DNA of 64,000 nt from Paucibacter sp. TC2R-5 (GTDB lineage Bacteria > Pseudomonadota > Gammaproteobacteria > Burkholderiales > Burkholderiaceae_C): assembly GCF_025717605.1 (NCBI RefSeq), contig NZ_JAJIRQ010000003.1, positions 186,001 through 250,000 on the forward strand. The letters are read 5' to 3'. The number at the start of each line of letters is the position of its first letter. The first letter of the stretch is position 1. The notes under the pieces were generated by a model. It had not been told where the DNA came from. It did no database searches and saw only the letters and a list, made by a program, of their open reading frames with translations. The position numbers were made by a program, and so were the translations under genes. Below are positions 18,892-28,414 of the stretch, piece after piece.

Positions 18892-20454
18892 ATGAATCTG
18901 TCGAATTACAAGATCGGCAGCAAGCTGATCGCCGGGTTTCTATTGGTGGCGGCTATCGGGGCGTTGATCGGCATACTCGGCTTGACCAAGATGGCACAGC
19001 TGAACAAAGCTGCCAGCGAGATGTACGACAAAGAGTTCAAGGCAGTCTCCTTCATCAAGGAAGCCAATATCGACCTGATTTACGTCGAGCGCGATCTGCG
19101 CAACGCCCTCTTGGCCACCAACCCCGACGGGCGCGGCAAGTCACGTGAATCGCTGCGCAAGAACATGGCCTTGGCCAAAGACAATATCAAGCAAGCGGAC
19201 CCCTTGTTCTGGACCGAAAAAGGTCAAGCGGCAATGCTCAAGCTCAAAGGCATGTGGGACGCATTCGAAATCGCTGTCGGCGCAATGAACGGCAAGCTGG
19301 CCGACGAAAGTCCGGCAGGCAATGCGGCGGCGGTTGAATTCATGTTCGGCACGCTGACGCCCTTGAGCACCCAGGTGGATGATCAGCTGACCGTGCTGGC
19401 GAAACTCAAGGAAGCAAACGCCAAACGCATCGATGAAGAAAACGACGCCGCCTATGCGAGCAACCGCAATCTGACCATAGGCTTGATCCTGCTGGGCATC
19501 GCCGGCGGTGTGGCCTTGGGGCTGATGATCAGCCGCAATGTGGTGACGGCCTTGCAACGCTCGCTGGCGGCGGCCGAGCGCATGAGCAACTTTGACATGA
19601 GCGAGGCCTTGCAGGCGACAGGCAAGGACGAAAGCGCAGACCTACTGCGCGCTCAAGAGACGATGCGGCAAAAGCTGCAAGACATCGTCGCCCAAGTGCG
19701 CGACAACGCCGAAAGCGTGGCCACGGGCAGCGGCCAGATTGCGCAAGGCAATGCCGACCTGAGCCAGCGTACCGAAGAGCAAGCTAGCGCACTCGAAGAG
19801 ACAGCGGCCACCATGGATGAGCTTAGCTCCACCGTGCGAAACAACGCCGACAACGCCAAGCAAGCCAATCAGCTGGCCCTGGGCGCGTCGACCGTCGCCA
19901 GCCAAGGTGGCGCGGTGGTGAGCGAGGTGGTGGAAACAATGAAAGGCATCAACGAAAGCTCACGCAAGATCTCCGACATCATCAGCGTGATCGATGGCAT
20001 CGCCTTTCAGACCAATATCCTGGCTCTGAACGCGGCCGTCGAGGCGGCTCGCGCCGGCGAGCAGGGGCGCGGCTTTGCGGTGGTCGCAAGTGAGGTTCGC
20101 TCACTCGCGCAGCGCAGCGCGGAAGCGGCCAAGGAGATCAAAACGCTGATCAACGCCAGCGTCGAGCGGGTCGAGCTTGGCACGGCCTTGGTCGACAAGG
20201 CGGGCGTGACGATGAGCGAGATCGTCACTGCGATTCGCCGCGTCACCGATATCGTCGGAGAGATCAGCAGCGCCAGCACGGAGCAAAGTGCCGGCATCGC
20301 GCAAGTCGGTGAAGCCATCACCCAGATGGACAAGGTCACTCAGCAAAACGCGGCCTTGGTGGAAGAAAGCGCGGCAGCGGCGGAAAGCTTGCGCCAACAG
20401 GCGGCACAGTTGGTGCAAGCGGTGGCGGTGTTCAAGCTCAGTGGCAGGCACTGA
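18892..20454 (+). CDS. Methyl-accepting chemotaxis protein 1
   Basis: A 520-residue inner-membrane chemoreceptor. Membrane segment 1 ([20 protein letters not shown], about residues 11-30) is followed by a periplasmic four-helix-bundle sensor of about 160 residues. Membrane segment 2 ([20 protein letters not shown]), a HAMP linker and the cytoplasmic signalling hairpin follow, with the conserved tip [20 protein letters not shown]. There is no C-terminal CheR-tethering pentapeptide; it ends FKLSGRH. The ATG at 18892 has an AGGAG ribosome-binding site. Residues from about 277 to the end are almost identical to the next gene's product, while the sensor halves differ. A sigma-28-like promoter lies upstream. 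Confidence 0.95.
   Translation: MNLSNYKIGSKLIAGFLLVAAIGALIGILGLTKMAQLNKAASEMYDKEFKAVSFIKEANIDLIYVERDLRNALLATNPDGRGKSRESLRKNMALAKDNIKQADPLFWTEKGQAAMLKLKGMWDAFEIAVGAMNGKLADESPAGNAAAVEFMFGTLTPLSTQVDDQLTVLAKLKEANAKRIDEENDAAYASNRNLTIGLILLGIAGGVALGLMISRNVVTALQRSLAAAERMSNFDMSEALQATGKDESADLLRAQETMRQKLQDIVAQVRDNAESVATGSGQIAQGNADLSQRTEEQASALEETAATMDELSSTVRNNADNAKQANQLALGASTVASQGGAVVSEVVETMKGINESSRKISDIISVIDGIAFQTNILALNAAVEAARAGEQGRGFAVVASEVRSLAQRSAEAAKEIKTLINASVERVELGTALVDKAGVTMSEIVTAIRRVTDIVGEISSASTEQSAGIAQVGEAITQMDKVTQQNAALVEESAAAAESLRQQAAQLVQAVAVFKLSGRH
19720..20439 (+). repeat. Direct repeat copy 1: chemoreceptor signalling domain
   Basis: 720 bases encoding the signalling hairpin of the first receptor (codons 277-516). 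Its protein sequence differs from the copy at 21349-22068 at about 14 of 240 positions by eye, with no insertions or deletions. The two coding copies are in the same orientation about 1.6 kb apart, so they are a substrate for gene conversion or deletion by recombination. Confidence 0.85.
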
Positions 20455-20520
20455 GCAAAGCCGAGCGCCAATTCGATTCCGCCGTCAAAATTCAATCACC
20501 CACCAACCGGGAGATTTTTC

Positions 20521-22074
20521 ATGCAAATGTCCGACTACAAGATATCCACCAAGTTGGTGGCGGCTTTTTGTGCTGTCGCCCTGATTGGCGCAGCACTTGG
20601 GGCATTTGCCCTGTTCAATATGAAACGCATCAACGATGCGGACACCCGGCTCTATGAGAGGGAGCTGGTTGGGCTGTCCTTGATCAAGGAGGCCAATGCG
20701 CAGCGCTTGCAGGCCCTGGTGGCGGTGCGGGACACCTTGCTGGCAACAGATGCCCAAGAGCGCGATCAGGCCCTGGCCTTGATGAGCGAGGCACGCAAAA
20801 AATATGCCGACTTGCTCGAACAAGCAGCCAAGCTCAGCACCAGCGACAAGGGCCGCGCTGCGCTGGCAGACTTGCGCGCCTTGTCCGAGAAGGATCAGCA
20901 GATCGCCCAGGACTTGGTCAAACGCATCCAAGCCACCGACTTGAGCGGCTCCAACGAAAGCATCAAGTTCATCAAATCCGACGTCACGCCGCATGGCATA
21001 CAAGTCGACCGGGCTTTGACGGCCCTGTCCCGGCTCAAAGAAGTCGAGGCGAAGGCGGTGTCAGACGGCAATGACGCACTGTATGAAAACAGCCGCAACA
21101 TCACCGTGACCTTGATTTTGCTTGGCGTGGCAGCAGGCGTGGGTCTAGGTCTGGCCATCAGCCGCCATGTGACGGCGCCGCTGGCGCATGCCGCCGCCGG
21201 CGCGCGGGCGATGAGCGAAGGCGATATGACGCAAGACCTGAACGTTAACGGCAAGGACGAAACCTCGCAACTGCTGCAGGCCCTGGACGAAATGCGCCGC
21301 CGCCTACAAGGCATTGTCTCCAGCGTGCGGGAAAACTCCGAAAGCGTGGCCACCGGCAGTGGCCAGATAGCCCAAGGCAATGCCGACCTGAGCCAGCGCA
21401 CCGAAGAGCAAGCCAGCGCACTTGAAGAAACCGCCGCCACCATGGATGAGCTCAGCTCCACCGTGCGCAACAACGCCGACAACGCCAAACAAGCCAATCA
21501 ATTGGCACTCAGCGCCTCCACCGTGGCCCAGCAAGGCGGCGCGGTGGTGGGCGAAGTGGTCGAGACGATGAAGGGCATCAACGACAGCTCGAAGAAAATC
21601 TCCGACATCATCAGCGTGATCGACGGCATTGCTTTTCAGACCAATATCCTGGCGCTGAATGCGGCCGTGGAAGCGGCCCGCGCCGGCGAGCAAGGGCGCG
21701 GCTTTGCGGTGGTAGCCAGCGAGGTGCGCTCGCTGGCTCAGCGCAGCGCCGAGGCCGCCAAGGAAATCAAGACCCTGATCAACGCCAGCGTGGAGCGGGT
21801 AGAGCTTGGCACGGCCTTGGTCGACAAGGCGGGCGTGACCATGACCGAGATCGTCGGCTCAATCCGTCGGGTGGCCGATATCGTCGGCGAAATCAGCGCG
21901 GCCAGTTCGGAGCAGAGCTCGGGCATCGCGCAGGTCGGTGAGGCGATCACGCAGATGGACAAGGTGACCCAGCAAAACGCCGCCTTGGTGGAAGAAAGCG
22001 CCGCCGCCGCCGAGAGCTTGCGCCAGCAAGCCGATCAGTTGGTGCAGGTGGTGGCGGTGTTCAAGCTGCGCTGA
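20521..22074 (+). CDS. Methyl-accepting chemotaxis protein 2
   Basis: A 517-residue chemoreceptor with the same plan as its neighbour: membrane segment 1 ([20 protein letters not shown]), a periplasmic four-helix-bundle sensor, membrane segment 2 ([18 protein letters not shown]), HAMP and signalling hairpin. It ends VVAVFKLR without a CheR-binding pentapeptide. The ATG at 20521 has GGGAG upstream. The 66-base gap after the first receptor has no promoter I recognise, so it is probably co-transcribed. The sensor region is diverged from that of receptor 1 (both share the LIKEAN/FIKEAN motif after the first helix), suggesting a different ligand. A weak hairpin overlaps the stop codon. Confidence 0.95.
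   Translation: MQMSDYKISTKLVAAFCAVALIGAALGAFALFNMKRINDADTRLYERELVGLSLIKEANAQRLQALVAVRDTLLATDAQERDQALALMSEARKKYADLLEQAAKLSTSDKGRAALADLRALSEKDQQIAQDLVKRIQATDLSGSNESIKFIKSDVTPHGIQVDRALTALSRLKEVEAKAVSDGNDALYENSRNITVTLILLGVAAGVGLGLAISRHVTAPLAHAAAGARAMSEGDMTQDLNVNGKDETSQLLQALDEMRRRLQGIVSSVRENSESVATGSGQIAQGNADLSQRTEEQASALEETAATMDELSSTVRNNADNAKQANQLALSASTVAQQGGAVVGEVVETMKGINDSSKKISDIISVIDGIAFQTNILALNAAVEAARAGEQGRGFAVVASEVRSLAQRSAEAAKEIKTLINASVERVELGTALVDKAGVTMTEIVGSIRRVADIVGEISAASSEQSSGIAQVGEAITQMDKVTQQNAALVEESAAAAESLRQQADQLVQVVAVFKLR
21349..22068 (+). repeat. Direct repeat copy 2: chemoreceptor signalling domain
   Basis: Second copy of the signalling-domain repeat, again codons 277-516 of its gene, so the two receptors are colinear at the codon level. 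It includes the stretch from [20 protein letters not shown] to the end of the receptor body. Confidence 0.85.
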
Positions 22075-22122
22075 AAGCCCTGTTCGGTTGAGGCTTTCGG
22101 CTGAGGCTATCGGCTGAGATTG

Positions 22123-22626
22123 TCAGACGGGCTCGTCAGCTCCTGCGCGCTGCAAGCTCTTGACGCTGCGCCCGCGCGCCGGCAGCGCCTTCAGGTATTT
22201 GAAGGTGGCCGTGGCATGCGCACAGAGCTTGCCGTCTTCGCCGTAAATACTGCCCTCGCAAAAAGCCATCGTCGCCGTGCCATGCAGCAACTTGCCCACG
22301 GCACGCAACTCACCCTCGCCCGGCCGCATAAAAGTGGTCTTCATCTCGATGGTGACCACGCCCGGCCCCATGCCGGCCGCGCTCATATGAATGCTGCGCG
22401 CGGCATGCGCCATCGCCACATCCAGCATGGTCATCAAGACGCCGCCATGCGCGACCTCCCAGGAGTTCAGGTGGCCTTCCTTCAGGTCGACGCGCAGTTC
22501 CGCCTGACCGTGGCCCATGCTGTGCAGGTCCAGCCCTAACTGCTCAACAAAGGGGATGTGAACCGGGAACTTCAAAGTGGCTTGTGCTTTTGACTGTGTT
22601 TTTGACTGTATTTTTGAATTTGGCAT
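22123..22626 (-). CDS. PaaI-family hotdog thioesterase
   Basis: A 167-residue hotdog-fold acyl-CoA thioesterase. The segment NSWEVAHGGVLMTMLDVAMA matches the active-site helix of the PaaI family, where the HGG loop and an acidic residue act; EMKTTFMRPGEGEL is the next typical strand. The start is the ATG at 22626 with GGAG 12 bases upstream; an earlier TTG start looks unlikely. It is the last gene of the beta-oxidation operon and would release free acids or recover CoA from dead-end intermediates. A short Lys/Gln/Ser-rich N-terminal segment precedes the hotdog domain. Confidence 0.88.
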   Translation of the reverse strand: MPNSKIQSKTQSKAQATLKFPVHIPFVEQLGLDLHSMGHGQAELRVDLKEGHLNSWEVAHGGVLMTMLDVAMAHAARSIHMSAAGMGPGVVTIEMKTTFMRPGEGELRAVGKLLHGTATMAFCEGSIYGEDGKLCAHATATFKYLKALPARGRSVKSLQRAGADEPV

Positions 22627-22672
22627 GGGCGAAAAGAGCTCCAAAGCTGCTTGCAATGCGCCAAGGATAGCC

Positions 22673-22691
22673 GCTTGTGGTTGACACAAGC
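22673..22691 (-). other. Perfect 7-bp hairpin between two fad-operon genes
   Basis: GCTTGTG (22673-22679), loop of 5, CACAAGC (22685-22691) begins immediately after the stop codon of the small membrane protein gene. There is no T-run, so an RNA-processing or stability element is more likely than a terminator. Confidence 0.4.
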
Positions 22692-22952
22692 TTACTTCCA
22701 GCGCGAGCGCAGCCAGATCATCAGCACGCCGGCCAGCACGGCCAAGGCGCCCTTGCCCAGCAGCAGGTAAGCCAATACTTCAGCGTCCGTCATGCCGTCT
22801 CCCTTGCCGCCCACGCTATGCGGGCCGAACTGCCACAGTGCTAGGCCCACGACAAAGACCAAGAGCCCGCCGTAGATAAAAATCCAGACCAGGCGCTCTA
22901 TCCAGAGCAGGGCCTTGGCGCTGACTCGTCTGCCACCCGCTTCTTCAGCCAT
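22692..22952 (-). CDS. Small two-helix inner-membrane protein in the fad operon
   Basis: An 86-residue protein with two predicted membrane helices (WIFIYGGLLVFVVGLALWQF, about residues 18-37, and LLLGKGALAVLAGVLMIWL, about 63-81) and a short loop between. I do not recognise a named family. The start at the ATG at 22952 has an AAGGGA ribosome-binding site seven bases upstream and comes 11 bases after the acyl-CoA dehydrogenase stop, so it is co-translated with the operon. The position suggests a role linked to fatty-acid uptake or respiratory coupling, but nothing in the sequence proves it. Confidence 0.75.
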   Translation of the reverse strand: MAEEAGGRRVSAKALLWIERLVWIFIYGGLLVFVVGLALWQFGPHSVGGKGDGMTDAEVLAYLLLGKGALAVLAGVLMIWLRSRWK

Positions 22953-22963
22953 CAGTTTGTCCC

Positions 22964-24757
22964 TTAAAACCAAGCATCCGGCATATCTTTGCACAAGGGC
23001 TCGCGGCGGCTGACCACGCCCAGCCAAGCTTCGATCTTGGGCAATTCATAGGCAAAGAAATAGCGGCAAGCCGCCTGCTTACCCTGGGCGAAGTCGCTTG
23101 GCGCTCCCTGCCCCGCTTTCAAGGCCACATCCAGCCAAATCCAGGCCAGCACCAAGTGACCAAATGCCTGCAGATAGGGTGTGGCGTTGGCCAGCGCTTC
23201 TTCCGGCTCGCCGCTGCTCCAGGCATTCTTGGTAGCGCGGCCGACACTTGCAAGCGCCGCAGCCAAGGCATTGCCAAGCTCCGCCAACTCAGGCTGTTGC
23301 AGAGCGGTTTCCACAGTAAAGTTGATGCGCGCAGCCAGCGCGAACAAGGCTTCGCCGCCGTTCATCACGACCTTGCGGCCTAAGAGGTCAAGCCCATGGA
23401 TGCCATGCGTGCCCTCGTGAATCATATTCAGCCGGTTGTCGCGCCAATATTGCTCGACCGGAAAATCGCGCGTGTAGCCGTAACCGCCCAAGACCTGTAT
23501 CGCCAGCGAGTTGGCCTCCAGACACCATTCGCTGGGCCAGCTCTTGACGATGGGGATCAAGACCTCCAGCACCAGTTTGGCTTCCTTGGCCGCCTCGGCC
23601 GCGCCGCTGTGCTGCTCGTCGACCAAGCGCGCGCAGAGCAGCGCCAGCGCCAGGCCGCCCTCGACATAGCTCTTTTGCGCCAGCAACATGCGCTTGACGT
23701 CGGCATGTTCGATGATGGGGCGCTGCGGCTGGGTGGCATCCTTGCCAGCAGGGCCGATCGTCCTGCCCTGCGAGCGTTGGCGGGCATAGGCCAAGCTGGC
23801 TTCATAACCCGCGTAACCCAACATCGCAGCGCCCAGGCCCACGCCGATACGCGCTTCGTTCATCATGTGGAACATGCACTTGAGGCCTTCGCCGGGCTGG
23901 CCGACCAGATAGCCAACGGCGCCTGCCCCACCCTCGCCAAAGTTCAGCAAGCAGTTGCTGGTGCCACGAAAGCCGAGCTTGTGGTTCAAGCCAGCCAACC
24001 GCACATCGTTGCGCTCGCCAGTCAACTGGCCGTCGGCACCCACCATCTTCTTGGGCACGATGAACAAGGAAATCCCGCGCGCGCCGGCGACGAGCTTGCC
24101 GTCCGGGCCGGGAATCTTGGCCAACACCAGGTGAATGATGTTCTCGCTCAGCTCGTGCTCGCCGGCCGAGATCCACATCTTGTTGCCCCACAACCTAAAG
24201 CGTGAGCCCAGCGGATCGTCGGCAAATTCCGGCTCGGCCCGAGTGGTGATGTCCGACAGGGACGAGCCCGCCTGCGGCTCGCTCAAACACATGGTGCCGA
24301 ACCAGCGTCCTTCGAACTCGGCCGCCGCAAACACCTCGCGCTGTTTGGCCGTGCCATGCGCCATCAAGAGATTGGCATTGCCGGCGGTCAGCATCGCGTA
24401 GGCGCCTAGGGCCACATTGGCTTTGCTGAAAAAGGCATTCGCCGCCATCTCAATCACGCAGGGCAGCTGCATGCCACCGATCGCGTAGTCTTGCGCGGCC
24501 GCCAACATGCCCGAAGCCACATAGGCATCGGTCGCGGCCTTGGTGGCGGCTGGCAAGTGCACGCGCTCGCCATCGAAGCGCGGCTCTTCGGTATCGGTCA
24601 GCCGGGCAATCGGTGCGAACTTTTCGCGGGCGATTTTTTCGCAGGTATCGAGCACGGCGGCAAATGTCTCGCCGCTATGCTCGGCAAAGCGCGCGCGCAG
24701 GGTCAGGTCTTGCACCCCCAGCCAATCGTTGAGCAGAAAGTCCAGGGTTTGTCGCAT
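22964..24757 (-). CDS. Acyl-CoA dehydrogenase (long form with C-terminal extension)
   Basis: A 597-residue FAD-dependent acyl-CoA dehydrogenase catalysing the first step of beta-oxidation. The N-terminal helical domain, the middle strand domain (FGTMCLSEPQAGSSLSDI, the flavin and substrate signature) and the C-terminal helical domain (EWCLEANSLAIQVLGGYGYTRDFPVEQYWRDN) are all present. An extra C-terminal domain of about 120 residues is typical of the long proteobacterial form. It follows the thiolase gene by 26 bases in the operon. Confidence 0.95.
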   Translation of the reverse strand: MRQTLDFLLNDWLGVQDLTLRARFAEHSGETFAAVLDTCEKIAREKFAPIARLTDTEEPRFDGERVHLPAATKAATDAYVASGMLAAAQDYAIGGMQLPCVIEMAANAFFSKANVALGAYAMLTAGNANLLMAHGTAKQREVFAAAEFEGRWFGTMCLSEPQAGSSLSDITTRAEPEFADDPLGSRFRLWGNKMWISAGEHELSENIIHLVLAKIPGPDGKLVAGARGISLFIVPKKMVGADGQLTGERNDVRLAGLNHKLGFRGTSNCLLNFGEGGAGAVGYLVGQPGEGLKCMFHMMNEARIGVGLGAAMLGYAGYEASLAYARQRSQGRTIGPAGKDATQPQRPIIEHADVKRMLLAQKSYVEGGLALALLCARLVDEQHSGAAEAAKEAKLVLEVLIPIVKSWPSEWCLEANSLAIQVLGGYGYTRDFPVEQYWRDNRLNMIHEGTHGIHGLDLLGRKVVMNGGEALFALAARINFTVETALQQPELAELGNALAAALASVGRATKNAWSSGEPEEALANATPYLQAFGHLVLAWIWLDVALKAGQGAPSDFAQGKQAACRYFFAYELPKIEAWLGVVSRREPLCKDMPDAWF

Positions 24758-24783
24758 GCCTTGTCCCTAATCGAGGAAGCCGC

Positions 24784-25959
24784 TCAGAGCACTTCAAATA
24801 TGCCGGCCGCGCCCATGCCGCCGCCAATGCACATCGTTACGCATACCTTCTTGGCGCCGCGCCTGCGACCTTCGATCAGTGCATGGCCGGTCAGGCGCTG
24901 GCCCGACACACCATAAGGGTGGCCCACCGCGATCGCGCCGCCGTTGACATTGAGCCTGTCCATAGGGATGCCCAAAGTGTCGGCGCAATACAGCACTTGC
25001 ACGGCAAAGGCTTCGTTCAACTCCCAGAGGTCGATGTCGGCGACCGTCAGTCCCAGTCGCTTCAAAACCTTGGGGATCGCGTAGACCGGGCCAATGCCCA
25101 TCTCGTCGGGCTCGCAGCCCGCCACCGCAAAGCCCAAGAAGCGGCCCAGCGGCTTGAGACCGTGCGCCTCGGCATAGCGCTCGCTGGTCAGCACGCAAGC
25201 ACCGGCGCCGTCAGAAAACTGGCTGGCATTGCCCGCAGTCACCAGGCCGCCGGGCACGGCACTGCGCAGATCCTTGATGCCCTCGTACGTGGTGCCTTCG
25301 CGCAGGCCTTCATCGACGCTAACGGTAACTTCACGCGTGCTCAGGCCTAACACCTTGTCGACCACGCCCATCGTCACGTTCATGGGGGCGATCTCCTGCG
25401 TGAAGAGGCCGGCGGCTTGCGCTGCGCAAGCGCGTTGCTGGCTCTGCGCGCCGTATTGGTCCATGCGTTCGCGGGCAATCTTGTAGCGGGTCGCCACGTT
25501 CTCGGCCGTTTGCAACATGCTCCAATAAATTTCAGGCTTGTTCTTGGCCAGCCAAGGGTCGCTGATCATGTGGCGATTGGCTTCGTTTTGCACGCAGGAG
25601 ATGCTCTCCACGCCGCCGGCCACAAACACCTCGGCTTCGCCGGCGATGATGCGCTGCGCGGCAAGCGCAATCGACTGCAGGCCGCTGGAGCAAAAGCGGT
25701 TGATGGTGAAGCCACCGACGGTGATGGGCAGGCCGGCGCGCAGCGCGACTTGGCGGGCAATATTGTTGCCGGTCGCACCTTCGGGGAAGGCGCAGCCCAT
25801 CACCACGTCTTCAATGTCTGCGGCGTCAATGCCGGCGCGCTCAACGGCGCCCTTGACCGCGTGGCCGCCTAAAGTGGCGCCATGGCTCATATTGAAAGCG
25901 CCCTTCCAGCTCTTGGCCAAAGGGGTGCGGGCAGTGGAAACGATGACGGCTTTAGTCAT
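24784..25959 (-). CDS. Acetyl-CoA C-acyltransferase (thiolase)
   Basis: A 391-residue thiolase carrying out the last step of beta-oxidation. The acyl-accepting Cys90 lies in [10 protein letters not shown]. The C-terminal motifs are [17 protein letters not shown] (His) and [17 protein letters not shown] (Cys). It lies between the FadB-like and acyl-CoA dehydrogenase genes with gaps of 19 and 26 bases, so it is the operon's degradative thiolase, unlike the biosynthetic PhaA-type thiolase at 43.3 kb. Confidence 0.95.
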   Translation of the reverse strand: MTKAVIVSTARTPLAKSWKGAFNMSHGATLGGHAVKGAVERAGIDAADIEDVVMGCAFPEGATGNNIARQVALRAGLPITVGGFTINRFCSSGLQSIALAAQRIIAGEAEVFVAGGVESISCVQNEANRHMISDPWLAKNKPEIYWSMLQTAENVATRYKIARERMDQYGAQSQQRACAAQAAGLFTQEIAPMNVTMGVVDKVLGLSTREVTVSVDEGLREGTTYEGIKDLRSAVPGGLVTAGNASQFSDGAGACVLTSERYAEAHGLKPLGRFLGFAVAGCEPDEMGIGPVYAIPKVLKRLGLTVADIDLWELNEAFAVQVLYCADTLGIPMDRLNVNGGAIAVGHPYGVSGQRLTGHALIEGRRRGAKKVCVTMCIGGGMGAAGIFEVL

Positions 25960-25978
25960 GATGTGCTTTCACTCTCAA

Positions 25979-28084
25979 TTAGGAAAAAGTCTTGCCTTCG
26001 GCGACCAAGCGAGCCAGCAGCGGCGCCGGCTGCCAGAACTCGGCGTCATCAAGCGGATTCTTGGCGAAGCGCTTCATCGCCTGCACCACGTTGAACAGCC
26101 CCACCTGGTCGGCATAGCACATAGGCCCGCCGCGCCAGAGCGGGAAGCCATAACCAGTCAGATAGACCATGTCCACATCCGAAGCGCGCTGGGCGATGCC
26201 TTCCTCCAGCAAATGGGCCGCCTCATTGACCAGCGAATAGACCAAGCGATGCACGATCTCGTCATCGCCGATTTGGCGCGGCGTGATGCTTAGTGCAGCG
26301 CGGTGCTTGTCCAGCATCTCGGCCACCACCGGCGAGGGGATAGCGTCGCGCTTGCCCGCTTGATAGTCATACCAGCCGGCCTGCGTCTTTTGACCAAAGC
26401 GGCCCAGCTCACACAGCAGGTCAGCGGACTTGGAGTAACGCAGATTCGGCTTCTCCTGGTAGCGGCGCTTGCGGATCGCCCAGCCGATGTCATTGCCGGC
26501 CAAGTCACCCATACGGAACGGCCCCATCGCGAAGCCGAACTTCTCGGCCGCGCGGTCAACCTGCGCCGGCGAGCAGCCCTCGTCGAGCAAGAAGCCAGCC
26601 TGGCGGCTGTACTGCTCGATCATGCGGTTGCCGATGAAACCATCGCATACGCCAGAAACGACAGCCGTCTTGCGGATCTTCTTGGCCAGCGCCATCACAG
26701 TCGCCAACACATCCTTGGCCGTGGCTGCACCGCGCACCACTTCGAGCAGCTTCATCACATTGGCCGGGCTGAAGAAATGCATGCCAACCACGTCTTGCGG
26801 ACGTTTGGTGAAATTGGCAATCGCGTTCAGATCCAAGGTCGACGTATTGCTGGCCAGAATCGCGCCAGGCTTCATCACCTCATCGAGCTGTTTGAAGACC
26901 GCTTGCTTGACGACGATCTCTTCGAACACCGCTTCGATCACCAGATCGGCGTCGCCGATGTCGGCATAGCTCAGCGTTGTGCTCAGCAGCGCCATGCGGG
27001 CCTCGAGCTTGTCTTGCTTGAGCTTGCCTTTTTTGAGCTGCGCCTCGTAGTTCTTGCGTATCGTTGCGACGCCGCGGTCCAAGGCTTCTTGCTTGGTCTC
27101 CAGCATCACGACAGGCAGACCGGCATTCAAAAAGTTCATGCTGATGCCACCGCCCATGGTGCCCGCGCCAATGACGGCAATCTTGGCGATCGTGCGGGTT
27201 GGCGTGTCGCTGGGCACATCGGCAATCTTGGTGGTGGCGCGTTCGGCAAAGAAGGCATGGCGCAAGGCGCCCGATTCCGGCGTGACCATCAGCGCGGCAA
27301 AACCGGCCCGCTCGGCCTTGATGCCATCGTCAAACTTCATAGACACCGAAGCCGCAACCGCTTCCAGACAGCGCAGCGGCGCCGGGAAGTTCTTGCTCAT
27401 GCCGCCGACCATATTGCGGGCGAACTGGAAGAAAGCATCCGGATCTGCGGCCTTGTCAATGAAGCGCGCCTTCAGATCACGCACGCGCGGCAAGGGGCGA
27501 ACATCGGCCACTTCGGCGGCCAGCGCCAACGCTTCGTCCATCAGGTCGCCTTTGGCCATGCGATCGAACAACTTTTGCCCCGGCACCTGGGCGAGTAACT
27601 CGCTATTCACCGGCTCCCCGCTGACGATCATATTCAGCGCCGGCTCGACACCCAAAGCGCGCGGTAAGCGCTGCGTGCCACCGGCGCCGGGCAAGAGCCC
27701 CAGCTTGACCTCGGGCAGCGCGACCTTGGTGCCGGCGGCCGCAATACGGTAATGGCAGCCCAGCGACAGCTCCAAGCCACCGCCCATGCAAACGCTGTGG
27801 ATCGCGGCCACCACAGGCTTGGAGCAGGCCTCGACCAGGCTGATCAGGCTGAGCAAGTTCGGCTCGGCCAGCGCCTTGGGGCTGCCGAACTCCTTGATAT
27901 CGGCACCACCCGAAAAAGCCGCGCCGGCGCCGGTGATGACCACGGCCTTGATGGCCGCATCTTCCTCGGCCCGATTGATGCCGGCCGCCACCGCCTGGCG
28001 GGTCACCAGCCCCATGCCATTGACAGGTGGGTTGTTCAATGTGATCACGGCGACCTGGCCGCGGACTTCGTAAGTGGCTGTCAT
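25979..28084 (-). CDS. Bifunctional enoyl-CoA hydratase / 3-hydroxyacyl-CoA dehydrogenase
   Basis: A 701-residue FadB/FadJ-type trifunctional-like protein. The N-terminal crotonase domain (residues about 1-190; AAFSGGADIKEF, GGLELSLGCHYRIA) hydrates enoyl-CoA. The C-terminal half has the NAD motif VIGAGTMGGGISMNFLNAG near residue 300 and the hydroxyacyl-CoA dehydrogenase signature around VVGMHFFSPANVMKLLEVV. The ATG at 28084 has an AAGGGG ribosome-binding site. It is the first gene of the operon fadB-like, thiolase, acyl-CoA dehydrogenase, small membrane protein, thioesterase. A near-perfect palindromic operator lies 50 bases upstream. Confidence 0.95.
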   Translation of the reverse strand: MTATYEVRGQVAVITLNNPPVNGMGLVTRQAVAAGINRAEEDAAIKAVVITGAGAAFSGGADIKEFGSPKALAEPNLLSLISLVEACSKPVVAAIHSVCMGGGLELSLGCHYRIAAAGTKVALPEVKLGLLPGAGGTQRLPRALGVEPALNMIVSGEPVNSELLAQVPGQKLFDRMAKGDLMDEALALAAEVADVRPLPRVRDLKARFIDKAADPDAFFQFARNMVGGMSKNFPAPLRCLEAVAASVSMKFDDGIKAERAGFAALMVTPESGALRHAFFAERATTKIADVPSDTPTRTIAKIAVIGAGTMGGGISMNFLNAGLPVVMLETKQEALDRGVATIRKNYEAQLKKGKLKQDKLEARMALLSTTLSYADIGDADLVIEAVFEEIVVKQAVFKQLDEVMKPGAILASNTSTLDLNAIANFTKRPQDVVGMHFFSPANVMKLLEVVRGAATAKDVLATVMALAKKIRKTAVVSGVCDGFIGNRMIEQYSRQAGFLLDEGCSPAQVDRAAEKFGFAMGPFRMGDLAGNDIGWAIRKRRYQEKPNLRYSKSADLLCELGRFGQKTQAGWYDYQAGKRDAIPSPVVAEMLDKHRAALSITPRQIGDDEIVHRLVYSLVNEAAHLLEEGIAQRASDVDMVYLTGYGFPLWRGGPMCYADQVGLFNVVQAMKRFAKNPLDDAEFWQPAPLLARLVAEGKTFS

Positions 28085-28133
28085 GCTGACCCCTTGTTGG
28101 AAAAGGAGCAGAGCCTGCGAAAAACAGGTCCCG

Positions 28134-28163
28134 CCTAAAATAGAACGATCGTTCGATTTTAGG
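28134..28163. promoter_or_regulatory. 30-bp palindrome: TetR-type operator of the fad operon
   Basis: A 30-base inverted repeat centred at 28148/28149 with core GAACGATCGTTC and arms CCTAAAAT / ATTTTAGG; only one pair (positions 9 and 22) is mismatched. It lies 50-79 bases before the FadB-like start codon. TetR-family regulators of fatty-acid degradation (FadR, PsrA, FadP types) bind such palindromes and release them on binding acyl-CoA. A TAAAAT sequence in the arm could serve as a -10 element. No TetR gene lies in the window, so the regulator is elsewhere. Confidence 0.75.
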
Positions 28164-28414
28164 CAGCAAAGAGGCCGAAATGATGTCGCTGGCGTGACAA
28201 AAACGCCCAGGCTTGCTACGGGTTTATAAGGAGGCAGCAGCCAAGAGGCGCCAAGAAAAGGCGCCAAGGTGCCGGGACAGTAACGCACTGCCTCGGCGGG
28301 CCTCGGTCAGCGGCAGATCAGTTGCAGATCAGCAATGCTGCAGCTCCCGATCCGCACTCTAAAGACCTTGGCCGCGACAGCCTTGCCTCGAGAGCTAAGA
28401 ATCGCGGGGGATGA
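28164..28414. other. Non-coding stretch between fad operator and carbonic anhydrase gene
   Basis: Together with the operator this is the only gap over 300 bases (28085-28414). It contains no convincing reading frame. I see a duplicated GGCGCC word (around 28250-28266) and no T-run terminator after the carbonic anhydrase stop. The part nearest the operator presumably holds the fad promoter; the rest shows nothing I can name. Confidence 0.5.

Noticed and set aside
22073-22098. Inverted repeat GAAAGCC/GGCTTTC at the end of the second chemoreceptor gene
   Set aside because: It has a 12-base loop and no T-run, so I do not call it a terminator.
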